A stretch of 64,000 nucleotides of DNA from Nocardia vulneris (lineage in GTDB: Bacteria > Actinomycetota > Actinomycetes > Mycobacteriales > Mycobacteriaceae), in contig NZ_BDCI01000043.1 of NCBI RefSeq assembly GCF_001613425.1, forward strand, positions 62,001 through 126,000, given 5' to 3'. Shown here in pieces: positions 26,665-36,116 of the stretch (its first letter is position 1; every line of letters begins with the position of its first letter). The notes below the pieces were generated by a model. The model was not told the origin of the DNA and did no database searches. It saw only the letters and a list, made by a program, of their open reading frames with translations. The position numbers and the translations under genes are program-made.

Positions 26665-27291
26665 ATGGCACGACTGACCCGATCCGAGAGCCAGGCCCGT
26701 ACCCGCGCGGACCTGATCGCCACGGCCCGCGACCTCTTCCTGGCCGACGGCTACGCCAGCACCAGTCTGGAACGGGTCGCCGAGGAGGCTGGATACTCCA
26801 AGGGCGCCGTCTACTCGAACTTCCGCACCAAGAAGGAACTCGGCCTCGAGGTGCTCGAGCTGATCCACGCGACCAAGTTCCAAGAGGTGACCGACCTGCT
26901 CGCCGCGAGCGACGACTTCGACGAGCGGCTGGAGCGATTCCAGGAGTGGGCCGAGCACACCGTCGGCGACGTCGGATGGACCATGCTCGAATTCGAGTTC
27001 GCCACCGTCGCCCGGGACGACCCGGCACTGCAGGCGGCGCTGGTGTCCAGCCTCAGCGTGCTGCGCGGCGCCGTTGCCGCGCAGGTCCAGACGCTGGCCG
27101 ACACGATCGGGATAGAGCTGCCGGTGCCGGTCGAGGACGCCGCGACGGGAATCCTCAGCATGGGCATCGGCCTGGGTATGCAGCGCGCCATCGACCCGTC
27201 CATCCCGGCCAGGTTGATCACCGACGCGCTGCGCATGCTGCTCACCCTCGGGACGGGGCCGCTCGCCGCGAAGAGCGCCGCCACCTCCTGA
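26665..27291 (+). CDS. TetR-family transcriptional regulator
   Basis: A 208-residue repressor. Residues 12-60 carry the TetR HTH (RADLIATARDLFLADGYAST, then AEEAGYSKGAVYSNFRTKKE); the rest is the helical ligand-binding/dimer domain. It is divergent from the patatin-SDR pair across a short gap holding a 13-bp dyad, the standard layout for autoregulation plus control of the neighbour. Inducer unknown, but acyl or lipid compounds fit the targets. Confidence 0.93.
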   Translation: MARLTRSESQARTRADLIATARDLFLADGYASTSLERVAEEAGYSKGAVYSNFRTKKELGLEVLELIHATKFQEVTDLLAASDDFDERLERFQEWAEHTVGDVGWTMLEFEFATVARDDPALQAALVSSLSVLRGAVAAQVQTLADTIGIELPVPVEDAATGILSMGIGLGMQRAIDPSIPARLITDALRMLLTLGTGPLAAKSAATS

Positions 27292-27297
27292 CGGCCC

Positions 27298-27843
27298 TCA
27301 CGCGGTGAAGTGCAGCGTCCATTCCCCGCGATAGTGCAGCCGGGTGACACTGCCCGGCGGAATATCGATCCGCCAGAACGACTTCGGCGGCGCGTCCAGC
27401 GTCACCAGCAGCGCCGCGCGGATCACCGCGGGATGGGTGACGGCAATGGTGGATTTCCCCTCCGAGGCGATCTCGGCCATCCAGTACCTGGTCCGCTCGA
27501 TCACGTCCACCACGGACTCACCGCCGTGGCCACGGAACTTCGGGTCGGTGAGCCACGCGTACAGCTCGTCCTGCGGCACCGACATCAGCGCGCCACCGCG
27601 CCAGGCCCCCGCGTCCAGATCACGTAGTCGGGTGTCCTCTTCGCCCGGTAGCCCCAGTAGGGCCGCCGTTTCGACCGTCCGGCGTTCCGGACCGGTGAGC
27701 ACCCGGGGAGCGGCCAGCGCGGTGCTGCCGGAGATGGCGCGGCGGCCTGCTTCGGTCAGCGATTCGTCGACTGGAAAACGTGCCTTCCGCATCGCCTCGG
27801 TCATTCCATGGCTGACCAGGTCGAGTCTCAGCACCTTGTGCAC
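27298..27843 (-). CDS. Histidine-phosphatase-superfamily protein with altered RHG motif
   Basis: A 181-residue member of the phosphoglycerate-mutase-like fold. The first strand reads LRLDLVSHGMTEA: the catalytic His is present, but the Arg that normally precedes it is Ser. The rest of the site looks intact: GPERRTVETAALLG (second Arg), an acidic residue in RDLDAGAW and the second His in AVTHPAVIRAA. It may be a slow or specialised phosphatase. GTG 27843 is chosen because it sits just before the first strand; weak ribosome site. It is divergent from lhr and convergent with the TetR gene, with only 6 bp between stops. Confidence 0.8.
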   Translation of the reverse strand: MHKVLRLDLVSHGMTEAMRKARFPVDESLTEAGRRAISGSTALAAPRVLTGPERRTVETAALLGLPGEEDTRLRDLDAGAWRGGALMSVPQDELYAWLTDPKFRGHGGESVVDVIERTRYWMAEIASEGKSTIAVTHPAVIRAALLVTLDAPPKSFWRIDIPPGSVTRLHYRGEWTLHFTA

Positions 27844-28045
27844 GGACAGAAGCGTACGGCTATCTGTTCCGCCTCTCCGCGTATTCAGGCCAGACCGAGG
27901 TGCGCGAACACTGACGTCGGCGACCGGCGATGCGGCCGGAATCCGCTCAGCCCGTCCCCGGCGAGTCGCCCATGTGCGACCGAGATCAGTGGTCAGGGTG
28001 GTTGACACCGATAAGTGTGTCGGTGGTGGGGTGCAGACTGAGGAC

Positions 28046-31000
28046 ATGGCTCAGTTCTCCCCGGCTACTCAGGAGTGGTTCGACGGTGCGTTCCCGGCGC
28101 CGACGTCCGCGCAGCTGGGGGCCTGGGAGGCGATCGCCGCGGGTGAGCACACGCTGGTGATCGCGCCGACCGGCTCGGGTAAAACGCTGTCGGCGTTCCT
28201 GTGGGCCATCGACCAACTGGCGACCCGGGAGCAGTCCACCCAGCGCACCGGCACCTCGGTGCTGTACGTGTCCCCGCTCAAGGCGCTCGCGGTGGACGTG
28301 GAGCGCAATCTGCGGGCGCCGTTGGTCGGCGTCACGCAGACCGCCAAGCGGCTCGGCCTGGATCCCCCGGAGATCAGGGTCGGCGTGCGCTCCGGCGATA
28401 CCAGCGCGGCCGACCGGCGCACGATGCAGCGCACCCCGCCGGACATCCTGATCACCACACCCGAGTCGCTGTTCCTGATGCTCACCTCCGCGGCCAAGGA
28501 GACGCTGCGCGACGTGCGCACCGTGATCGTGGACGAGGTGCACGCGATCGCCGGGTCCAAACGCGGAGCGCACCTGGCCCTTTCGCTGGCCCGGCTCGAT
28601 CTGCTCACCTCGGAACCGCGCGACGAGGACGGCCGGACGCCCGGCGGTCCGGCCCAGCGCATCGGCTTGTCGGCGACCGTGCGGCCCCCGGCGGAGGTCG
28701 GGCGCTTCCTGGTCGGCAACGCGCCGATCACCATCGTCGCGCCACCCGCGCCGAAGACCTTCGATCTGTCCGTGCGGGTGCCGGTCGCGGACATGACCGA
28801 GCCCGGGGACTCCGATCAGCCGGGCTCGATCTGGCCGCACGTGGACGAGGCCATCGTGGATCTCGTGCTGGAACACCGATCATCGATCGTCTTCGCGAAT
28901 TCGCGACGCCTCGCCGAGCGGCTCACCGCACGACTCAACGAGACCTACGCGGAGCGGCTCGGCACCCCGGTCGAGCTCGAGCACAAGCCGCCCGCCCTGA
29001 TCGGCGCCACCACCGAGGTGGTGCACGGCGCGAGCCAGCTGCTCGCGCGGGCGCATCACGGGTCGGTGAGCAAGGAGCAGCGCGCCCTCATCGAGGACGA
29101 CCTGAAGAGTGGGCGGCTGCGCTGCGTGGTCGCGACCAGCAGCCTCGAACTCGGCATCGATATGGGCGCGGTCGATCTGGTGGTCCAGGTGGAGGCGCCG
29201 CCCTCGGTCGCGAGCGGCCTGCAGCGGGTCGGGCGGGCCGGGCATCAGGTCGGCGAGATCTCACGCGGCGTGCTGTTCCCCAAGCACCGCACCGACGTGA
29301 TCCATTGCGCGGTCGCGGCCCAGCGGATGACCACGGGCCAGATCGAGGCCATCCAGATCCCGGCGCACCCGCTCGACATCCTGGCCCAGCAGACGGTGGC
29401 CGCGTGCGCGCTGGAACCCATCGACGTCGACGCGTGGTTCGAGATCGTCCGCGGCACCGGCAGTTACGCGACGCTGCCCCGCTCGGCCTACGAGTCGGTG
29501 CTCGACCTGCTCTCCGGGCGCTACCCGTCCGACGAGTTCGCCGAACTGCGCCCGCGGCTGGTGTGGGACCGCGACGCGGGCACCCTCACCGGCCGGCCCG
29601 GCGCGCAACGGCTCGCGGTGACCTCGGGTGGCGCGATCCCCGACCGCGGCCTGTTCGCGGTGTACATGGTCGGGGAAAAGGCCTCGCGGGTCGGCGAACT
29701 CGACGAGGAGATGGTGTACGAGTCGCGAGTCGGCGACGTCTTCGCGCTCGGCGCGACCAGCTGGCGGATCGAGGAGATCACCTTCGACCGGGTGCTGGTG
29801 ACGCCCGCGTTCGGGCAGCCGGGCCGGCTGCCGTTCTGGCACGGCGACGGATTGGGCCGCCCCGCCGAACTCGGCGGCGCGCTCGGCGAATTCGTGCGCA
29901 AGGTCGGCCAGCATCCGGAGAACCTGGAAAAGCTCACGGCCGCAGCGGGTCTGGACGCCTTCGCGACCAGCAATCTGGGTGCCCTGCTGGACGAGCAGCG
30001 CACCGCGACGGGCCACCTGCCGAGCGATAAGACCCTGGTGGTGGAGCGCTTCCGGGACGAGCTCGGCGATTGGCGGCTGGTGCTGCATTCGCCGTACGGC
30101 CTACCGGTGCACGCGCCGTGGGCGTTGGCGATCGGTGCGCGGCTGCGCGAACGATTCGGCGTGGACGCGGCGCCGAACGCCTCCGACGACGGCATCGTGG
30201 TGCGCCTGCCCGACGCCACCGACGATCCGCCCGGCGCCGAGCTGTTCGTCTTCGAGCCCGACGAGATCGACGATGTCGTCACCGAACAGGTCGGCGGCTC
30301 AGCGCTTTTCGCGTCACGTTTCCGCGAATGCGCCGCCCGCGCGCTGCTGCTGCCGCGCCGCGATCCGGGCAAGCGCGCCCCGCTGTGGCAGCAGCGGCAA
30401 CGCTCGGCGCAGCTGCTCGACGTCGCGCGCAAATTCCCCGACTTCCCGATCCTGCTGGAGACGGTGCGCGAATGTCTGCGCGACGTCTACGATCTGCCGT
30501 CGCTGCGCGACGTGCTCAGCCGGGTGGCGCGCAGGCAGTTGCGACTCGTCGAGGTGGAGACGGCGACTCCGTCACCGTTCGCCAACGCGCTGCTGTTCGA
30601 CTACATCGGCCAGTTCATGTACGACGGCGACAGCCCGCTGGCCGAACGCCGCGCCGCCGCCCTCTCGCTGGATTCGGGCTTGCTCGCCGAACTGCTCGGC
30701 CGGGTGGAACTGCGCGAACTGCTCGACGCCGCAGTACTCGAGCTGACCGAACGCGAACTCCAGCGGCGCACCCCGGAGCGCCACGCCCGCGACGCCGAGG
30801 GGCTGGCCGATCTGCTGCGCCTGCTCGGTCCGCTCACCGCCGCGGAGGCCGCCGAGCGCTGCGTGGACGATCCGGCGAGCTGGTTCGCCGACCTGCTGGC
30901 AGCGCGACGCGCCATGGAGGTGAGCTTCGCGGGCCGCAGCTGGTGGGTGGCCGTGGAGGACGCGTCCAGGCTGCGGGACGCGCTGGGCGTGCCGCTCCCG

Positions 31001-32698
31001 ATCGGGACGCCCGCGGCCTTCATCGAACCGGTCGCCGACCCGCTCGGCGATCTGGTCGGGCGCTACGCCCGCACGCACGGCCCGTTCGGCACGGAGGCGG
31101 TGGCGGCGCGGTTCGGGCTCGGCACCGCGGTCGCCGCGACCGCGCTGCACCGGCTGGTCACCGAAAAACGGCTCGTGGAAGGCGAATTCACGCCCGGCGC
31201 GGCGGGATCCGAATGGTGTGACGCGCAGGTGCTGCGCCGGCTGCGCCGCCGCTCGCTCGCGGCCGCCCGGCACGAGGTCGAGCCGGTGTCGACGGCCACG
31301 CTCGGCCGCTTCCTGCCGGCTTGGCAGCACATCGGCAGTGGTGAACTCCGAGGCGTCGACGGCGTGGCCGCGGTGGTGGAACAGCTGGCGGGCGTACCGA
31401 TTCCGGCCTCGGCCTGGGAATCGCTCATCCTGCCCGCGCGGGTGCGCGACTACTCCCACGCCATGCTGGACGAACTGATGGCCACCGGCGAGGTCAGCTG
31501 GTCCGGCCACGGCTCGATCACGGCGAAGGACGGCTGGATCGCCCTGCACCTGACCGACCAGGCCGCGTTCACCCTGCCGCCGCCCGACGACATCGAACTC
31601 TCCGAGGTGCAGCTCAGCCTGCTCGCCGCGCTCGGTGCGACACTCGTGCCGCGACCGGCGAATACCGCGCTACCCCAGCAGGAACCGGTCGAGCTGGATC
31701 TCGACCCTGCCGCCGGGGCACCGCGCGGGGCCGGTGCCCCGGCGCCCCGGCTCGCTCCGGTCCTGCACGGCGGCGGCGCCTACTTCTTCCGCCAACTCTC
31801 CGACGCCACCGGTTTGCTGGACGACACACAGGTGGCCGCGGCGCTCTGGGAATTGGTCTGGGCGGGAATGGTTTCCGGCGATACCTTCGCGCCGGTGCGC
31901 GCGCTGTTGTCCGGCACCACGCGCACCACGACCGCGCACCGTACCCCGCGCCGCGCCCCGCGCGGGCGGGCCTACCTGCCGCGGCCGAGCATGCCGACCC
32001 GGTCCGGTCCGCCGATGGTGGCCGGCCGATGGTCGCTGCTGCCGGAGCGGGTGTCGGACAACACCGTTCGCGCGCACGCGACCGCCGATCTGCTGCTGGA
32101 GCGGTACGGCGTGCTGACCAGGGGATCGGTCCAGAACGAAGGCATCCCGGGCGGGTTCGCGCTGATGTACCGGGTGCTCACCGAGTTCGAGGACCGCGGC
32201 CGTTGCCGCCGTGGCTATTTCGTCGACTCGCTCGGCGGCGCCCAGTTCTCCACCACCGACGTGGTGGATCGGTTGCGCTCGTTCGACACCGAACGCCGGC
32301 CGTCGGCGACCAAACCCCAGACCGGGCAGGCTCTCGCGCTGGCCGCCTGCGATCCGGCCAATCCCTACGGCGCGGCACTGCCGTGGCCGAAGGGCGAGGG
32401 CGACGGCGGACATCGACCCGGGCGCAAGGCAGGCGCGATCGTCGTGCTCGTCGACGGCGAACTGGTGCTGTACCTCGAACGCGGCGGCAAAACACTGCTC
32501 ACCTTCACCGAGAACCCGGACGCCCGCCAGTCCGCCGCACACGCCATGGCGGGCCTCGTACACAGCCGGCGCGTCGACTCCCTCGTCATCGACAAGGTGG
32601 ACGGGGAAACGGTGCACGGCAACACCTTCGCGGGCTTCCTCACCGAGGCGGGCTTCTCCGCCACCCCGCGCGGCCTGCGCCTGCGGACGCGGCCGTGA
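28046..32698 (+). CDS. lhr: ATP-dependent helicase Lhr
   Basis: A 1550-residue superfamily 2 DNA helicase involved in DNA repair. Walker A APTGSGKT (40-47), DEVH box (about 163-166), SAT-like LSATVRPP, ATSSLELGIDMG and QRVGRAGH (motifs V and VI) form the helicase core; the winged-helix and large Lhr-CTD regions follow. The full length matches actinobacterial Lhr. ATG 28046 follows GAGG by 5 bp. A Nei-type glycosylase gene starts 27 bp after its stop, the same pairing as Rv3296-Rv3297, which supports a joint role in base-damage repair. Confidence 0.96.
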   Translation: MAQFSPATQEWFDGAFPAPTSAQLGAWEAIAAGEHTLVIAPTGSGKTLSAFLWAIDQLATREQSTQRTGTSVLYVSPLKALAVDVERNLRAPLVGVTQTAKRLGLDPPEIRVGVRSGDTSAADRRTMQRTPPDILITTPESLFLMLTSAAKETLRDVRTVIVDEVHAIAGSKRGAHLALSLARLDLLTSEPRDEDGRTPGGPAQRIGLSATVRPPAEVGRFLVGNAPITIVAPPAPKTFDLSVRVPVADMTEPGDSDQPGSIWPHVDEAIVDLVLEHRSSIVFANSRRLAERLTARLNETYAERLGTPVELEHKPPALIGATTEVVHGASQLLARAHHGSVSKEQRALIEDDLKSGRLRCVVATSSLELGIDMGAVDLVVQVEAPPSVASGLQRVGRAGHQVGEISRGVLFPKHRTDVIHCAVAAQRMTTGQIEAIQIPAHPLDILAQQTVAACALEPIDVDAWFEIVRGTGSYATLPRSAYESVLDLLSGRYPSDEFAELRPRLVWDRDAGTLTGRPGAQRLAVTSGGAIPDRGLFAVYMVGEKASRVGELDEEMVYESRVGDVFALGATSWRIEEITFDRVLVTPAFGQPGRLPFWHGDGLGRPAELGGALGEFVRKVGQHPENLEKLTAAAGLDAFATSNLGALLDEQRTATGHLPSDKTLVVERFRDELGDWRLVLHSPYGLPVHAPWALAIGARLRERFGVDAAPNASDDGIVVRLPDATDDPPGAELFVFEPDEIDDVVTEQVGGSALFASRFRECAARALLLPRRDPGKRAPLWQQRQRSAQLLDVARKFPDFPILLETVRECLRDVYDLPSLRDVLSRVARRQLRLVEVETATPSPFANALLFDYIGQFMYDGDSPLAERRAAALSLDSGLLAELLGRVELRELLDAAVLELTERELQRRTPERHARDAEGLADLLRLLGPLTAAEAAERCVDDPASWFADLLAARRAMEVSFAGRSWWVAVEDASRLRDALGVPLPIGTPAAFIEPVADPLGDLVGRYARTHGPFGTEAVAARFGLGTAVAATALHRLVTEKRLVEGEFTPGAAGSEWCDAQVLRRLRRRSLAAARHEVEPVSTATLGRFLPAWQHIGSGELRGVDGVAAVVEQLAGVPIPASAWESLILPARVRDYSHAMLDELMATGEVSWSGHGSITAKDGWIALHLTDQAAFTLPPPDDIELSEVQLSLLAALGATLVPRPANTALPQQEPVELDLDPAAGAPRGAGAPAPRLAPVLHGGGAYFFRQLSDATGLLDDTQVAAALWELVWAGMVSGDTFAPVRALLSGTTRTTTAHRTPRRAPRGRAYLPRPSMPTRSGPPMVAGRWSLLPERVSDNTVRAHATADLLLERYGVLTRGSVQNEGIPGGFALMYRVLTEFEDRGRCRRGYFVDSLGGAQFSTTDVVDRLRSFDTERRPSATKPQTGQALALAACDPANPYGAALPWPKGEGDGGHRPGRKAGAIVVLVDGELVLYLERGGKTLLTFTENPDARQSAAHAMAGLVHSRRVDSLVIDKVDGETVHGNTFAGFLTEAGFSATPRGLRLRTRP

Positions 32699-32725
32699 GA
32701 GGCGACCCCAACGCGCGGTGGTGTC

Positions 32726-33508
32726 GTGCCCGAGGGTGACACGGTCTACTTCGCCGCGGCCCGGCTGCGCGCCGCGCTCGAAGGAAAGACCTTGACCAGC
32801 AGCGATTTCCGGGTGCCCCGCTATGCCACGGTGGATCTCAGCGATCAGGTGGTGCAGAGCGTCGGCAGCTACGGAAAGCATCTGTTCATCCGGACCCCCA
32901 CGGTGAGCATCCACACGCACCTCAAGATGGAGGGCGTCTGGCGGGTCTTCCATTGCGGGCAGCGCTGGACCAAGCCGCGGGTCACCGCGCGGCTGGTGTT
33001 GCGCACGGACGAGGTGGAGGCCGTCGGGTTCTCGCTGGGCAAGGTCGAGGTGCTGCGCCTGGCCGACGAGCACACGGTGATCGACCATCTCGGCCCCGAC
33101 CTGCTCGGCCCCAATTGGGATGTCGCCGAGGTGATGACTCGCCTGCAACGGCAGCCGGAGCAGTCGATCGGGGTCGCGCTGCTGGATCAGCGCAACCTCG
33201 CCGGTATCGGCAACATCTATCGCAGCGAGATCTGCTACCTGCGGCGCGTGCATCCGGCGACCCCCGTCGGCGCGGTGCCCGACCTGCTCGCGCTCGTGCA
33301 CGAGGCACACCGGGTGCTGAACAAGGCCGTGCACGAACCGCCCTGGCGCCCACTGGCCTACGGGCGTACCCGCTGGCCGTGCCAGCGCTGTGGCACCCAG
33401 ATCACCGTGCGCCTGCTCGGCGACACCGCGCCGGAGACGGATCGGCTCGCCAAACGCGAGCGCGGCATCTACTTCTGCCCGCGCTGCCAGCCCGAGCCCG
33501 CCCGCTGA
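32726..33508 (+). CDS. nei: Fpg/Nei-family DNA glycosylase/AP lyase
   Basis: A 260-residue enzyme that removes oxidised bases and nicks the abasic site. The mature N-terminus PEGDTVYFAA gives catalytic Pro2 and Glu3. The H2TH region LLDQRNLAGIGNIYRSEICY and a C-terminal zinc finger (CQRC about 219-222 and CPRC about 249-252, with conserved Arg in RERGIYF) are complete. PEGDTV rather than PELPEV at the N-terminus marks the Nei branch. GTG start 32726 is required because Pro must be residue 2. Operon with lhr. Confidence 0.95.
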   Translation: MPEGDTVYFAAARLRAALEGKTLTSSDFRVPRYATVDLSDQVVQSVGSYGKHLFIRTPTVSIHTHLKMEGVWRVFHCGQRWTKPRVTARLVLRTDEVEAVGFSLGKVEVLRLADEHTVIDHLGPDLLGPNWDVAEVMTRLQRQPEQSIGVALLDQRNLAGIGNIYRSEICYLRRVHPATPVGAVPDLLALVHEAHRVLNKAVHEPPWRPLAYGRTRWPCQRCGTQITVRLLGDTAPETDRLAKRERGIYFCPRCQPEPAR

Positions 33509-33753
33509 GCCACCTGCTGCGGCGGTCTGCCCAGTTGGCGTCGGACCGCGGCGTCGGCGCAGGTCATCGCCTCCCCAGTTGATCACCGCTTCCGGGTGAG
33601 CGCCCCGGCTCCTACCGTCCGAACATGGCGAATACCGGCGTGCCAACGCGCTATCACCCGACCGGCACTGTAATTTGCCACTCAGTTGCTAATGCTCGGC
33701 GCGCGCGACACGACTACAACCGTGGCAGTCACGACACAGCACAGGAGCAAGCC

Positions 33754-33939
33754 ATGACGACGGTACCGAGAACGAGCGGACGACTGTTCCTCGCGATCGC
33801 CGGACGCTTGTTCTTCGCCACCCTGGCGACGCTGGCCACCGTGCTGTTCAGCTACCTTCTGCTGCACCCGAATTCGGCCCAGGGCTCGACGCCGCAAGCG
33901 CCGCACCCCTCGGTGTCCGCGGTCTCCCCGCACCCTTGA
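33754..33939 (+). CDS. Small membrane or secreted protein, 61 aa
   Basis: Begins with AGGAG 7 bp before ATG 33754. One hydrophobic span (LFFATLATLATVLFSYLLL, about 19-37) is preceded by Arg residues and followed by a Ser/Pro/His-rich tail of about 25 residues. No family recognised. The longer upstream reading frame has atypical sequence and is not used. Confidence 0.6.
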   Translation: MTTVPRTSGRLFLAIAGRLFFATLATLATVLFSYLLLHPNSAQGSTPQAPHPSVSAVSPHP

Positions 33940-33957
33940 CGAAGTGAGCCCGCCCAC

Positions 33958-33980
33958 ATAACTTGCAATATGTAAGTTAT
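33958..33980. promoter_or_regulatory. 23-bp near-perfect operator palindrome
   Basis: ATAACTTGCA-ATA-TGTAAGTTAT: 10-bp arms with one mismatch. It is placed 13 bp before the start of an operon whose second gene is a TetR regulator, so autoregulation is the simplest reading. It is strikingly AT-rich against its GC-rich surroundings. Confidence 0.65.
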
Positions 33981-33993
33981 CGAGGAGTGCGGC

Positions 33994-35355
33994 ATGAACG
34001 ATCCACGGCGGTACGTGGTCATCGGCGGCGGACTGGCCGGGCTCGCGGCCGCGGTCTGGCTCGCCGAGGCGGGCAAGCAGGTCACCCTGCTGGAACGACG
34101 CGGCCGGCTCGGCGGCCGCACCCACGCCATGCAGGTCGAAGCCGCGGACGATCCGCCGGACAACGGACAGCACGTGATCGCCAGCGGTTACGAGCACCTG
34201 TTCCGGTACCTCACCAGCGTCGGCACCCGCCAGTACGTCGCCTTTCCGCACCAGGCCACGCTGCGCTGGCCGGACGGGCGCAGCGTCACCATGCACACCA
34301 GGGGGCTCGGCGCGCTGCGCACGCTCTCCGGCGCCCACCCCGACGCCTCCCTGCTGGAGCGCGCCCGCGCCGCCGTCGCCACCGCGAAACTCGGCTGGCA
34401 GTGCCTGCACCAGCCCGCGGATCTGCCCGACCTGACCACCGAGCAATGGTTCAACCGGGTCGGCGTGCCCGCTAAAGCCCGTGAGGCGCTGTGGGATTGG
34501 CTGGCGCTCGGCGTCGCCGCCGAACCGGTGCAGCAGGAGTCGGCGAAGGTGCTCGCCGATGTGATGGCGACGGGCATCCGCCTCGGCATCAAACATCGGC
34601 GGCCCGCCACCATCGGCTACCCGACCACCGATCTGGACACGCTCTATGTCACCGGCGCGTTGAAAGTCTTTGCCCGGCACGGGGTTCAGGTGCGCCACCG
34701 CGCCGTGGCACGGCGGATCGACATCGCCGACGGCCGGGTCACCGGGGTGGCGCTGGCGGACGGCAGCACCGTGCCCGCCGACGCGGTGGTCTGCGCGGTA
34801 CCCAACTCGAACATCAACGGACTCCTCGACGACCTGCCCGAGCACGCCGAAATCTATTCGGCCGCCGACAAATTGGGCTGCACGCCGATTGTCAGCACCA
34901 ATCTCTACCTGGATCGGCCGCTCGGGACGACGGCCGAATTCGAGGCACTGATCGGCGGCACCGGCGTGATCGACGAGGTCTTCGACCGCCAGCGGATGAC
35001 CGGCCGCAGCACCGAGCGGGCCTGGCTGTACTGCCTGACCACCAGCGGCGCCTACGCGCAGATCCACAAATCGAACGAAGAGATCGTCGCCGAACAGCTG
35101 GCACTGCTGCGTCGCTACTATCCGGCGGCGCGCGCGGCGACGGTAGTGCAGGGTCACGTGGTGCGCATGCCCAAAGCAACGTTCTCGCAGGTCGTGGGCA
35201 CACACGGGCTGCGCCCGAAACAACGGACCTCGGTGCCGACACTGGTCCTGGCCGGTGACTGGACCGCCACCGACTGGTCGGCGACCATGGAGAGCGCGGT
35301 GCAGAGCGCAGCCACGGCGGTGGACCTACTGCTTGCGCTACCGTCGGTGCGGTGA
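33994..35355 (+). CDS. FAD-dependent amine-oxidase-family protein, HpnE-like
   Basis: A 453-residue flavoprotein. N-terminal dinucleotide fold YVVIGGGLAGLAAAVWLAE (about 7-25) and ERRGRLGGRT follow the amine-oxidase pattern, and the C-terminal GDWTATDWSATMESAVQSA segment is characteristic of hydroxysqualene dehydroxylase (HpnE), which reduces hydroxysqualene to squalene in hopanoid synthesis. HpnC and HpnD partners are not in the window, so the substrate may differ. Start ATG 33994 follows GAGGAG. Its stop overlaps the next start as GTGA, coupling it to a TetR regulator, and a 23-bp palindrome precedes it. Confidence 0.83.
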   Translation: MNDPRRYVVIGGGLAGLAAAVWLAEAGKQVTLLERRGRLGGRTHAMQVEAADDPPDNGQHVIASGYEHLFRYLTSVGTRQYVAFPHQATLRWPDGRSVTMHTRGLGALRTLSGAHPDASLLERARAAVATAKLGWQCLHQPADLPDLTTEQWFNRVGVPAKAREALWDWLALGVAAEPVQQESAKVLADVMATGIRLGIKHRRPATIGYPTTDLDTLYVTGALKVFARHGVQVRHRAVARRIDIADGRVTGVALADGSTVPADAVVCAVPNSNINGLLDDLPEHAEIYSAADKLGCTPIVSTNLYLDRPLGTTAEFEALIGGTGVIDEVFDRQRMTGRSTERAWLYCLTTSGAYAQIHKSNEEIVAEQLALLRRYYPAARAATVVQGHVVRMPKATFSQVVGTHGLRPKQRTSVPTLVLAGDWTATDWSATMESAVQSAATAVDLLLALPSVR

Positions 35356-36026
35356 CCACGGATCGCGCCACGTCCGAGCTCGCCGCTCAATCCCCGCCGC
35401 CGCAATCCCGGCCCGCCGCAGACCCGCCGAACGGTCCGGCAGCCCCGAAGCGCCGGATGTCGGCCGCCGACCGCCGCGCCCAACTGCTGGACATCGCGCG
35501 CGACATCGTCGCCGAGGACGGCTTCGCGGCGGTCACCATCGATCGGGTGGCTCGCGCCGCGCGGGTCGCGCGAGCCCTGGTGTATCAGCAGTTCACCGAT
35601 CTGTCCGGGCTGATGACCGCGCTGCTCGACCGTGAGTCGGCGATCGCGCTGGCCGGCATCGGCACGGTCGACTGGCCCGGCGAGATCGACATCGATCAGG
35701 TCGGCCGCGGCATCCTCGCGTATCTGCATGCGGCCCCGACCAGTTGGCGGATCATCCTCAGCCCGCCGGACGGCGGCCCGCCCGATCTGCGTGCCCGGCT
35801 CGAACTCGGTCGCTCCTACGCCAGGGCGATCGGCGCGCGGCACCTGTCCCGATACACCGGCGTCGCCGTGGATCCGGACGGCCCGACCGAACGAATCCTG
35901 TTGGCGGCCATGGAAGAACTGGCCCGATTGCACCTCACCGATCCGGCGGCCCATCCGGAGGAGATGGTGCTGCGCTATCTGCGCTCGCTGGTCGGCTGGG
36001 CGGTGCGGCAGGAAGCACCGCACTGA
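35352..36026 (+). CDS. TetR-family transcriptional regulator
   Basis: A 224-residue protein with a disordered Pro/Ala-rich first 35 residues, then the TetR HTH (RRAQLLDIARDIVAEDGFAA, then RVARAARVARALVYQQF), then a helical effector domain. GTG start at 35352 overlaps the oxidoreductase stop. A regulator in the same operon, with a strong dyad ahead of the first gene, suggests it senses the oxidoreductase's substrate or product. Confidence 0.9.
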   Translation: MTTDRATSELAAQSPPPQSRPAADPPNGPAAPKRRMSAADRRAQLLDIARDIVAEDGFAAVTIDRVARAARVARALVYQQFTDLSGLMTALLDRESAIALAGIGTVDWPGEIDIDQVGRGILAYLHAAPTSWRIILSPPDGGPPDLRARLELGRSYARAIGARHLSRYTGVAVDPDGPTERILLAAMEELARLHLTDPAAHPEEMVLRYLRSLVGWAVRQEAPH

Positions 36027-36116
36027 TCACCCTCGCCGTCCATCACGAAATTCTCACGGAGAGCTTGGTTTTCTGATGCCGGGCGCGGAGCACGCGCCAG
36101 GGAGAAAGGAAAACCC

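Noticed and set aside
27344..28045. N-terminal extension of Lhr by about 234 residues
   Set aside because: The extension is antisense to the histidine-phosphatase gene; the helicase N-terminus MAQFSPATQEWF at 28046 fits the family and has a ribosome site.
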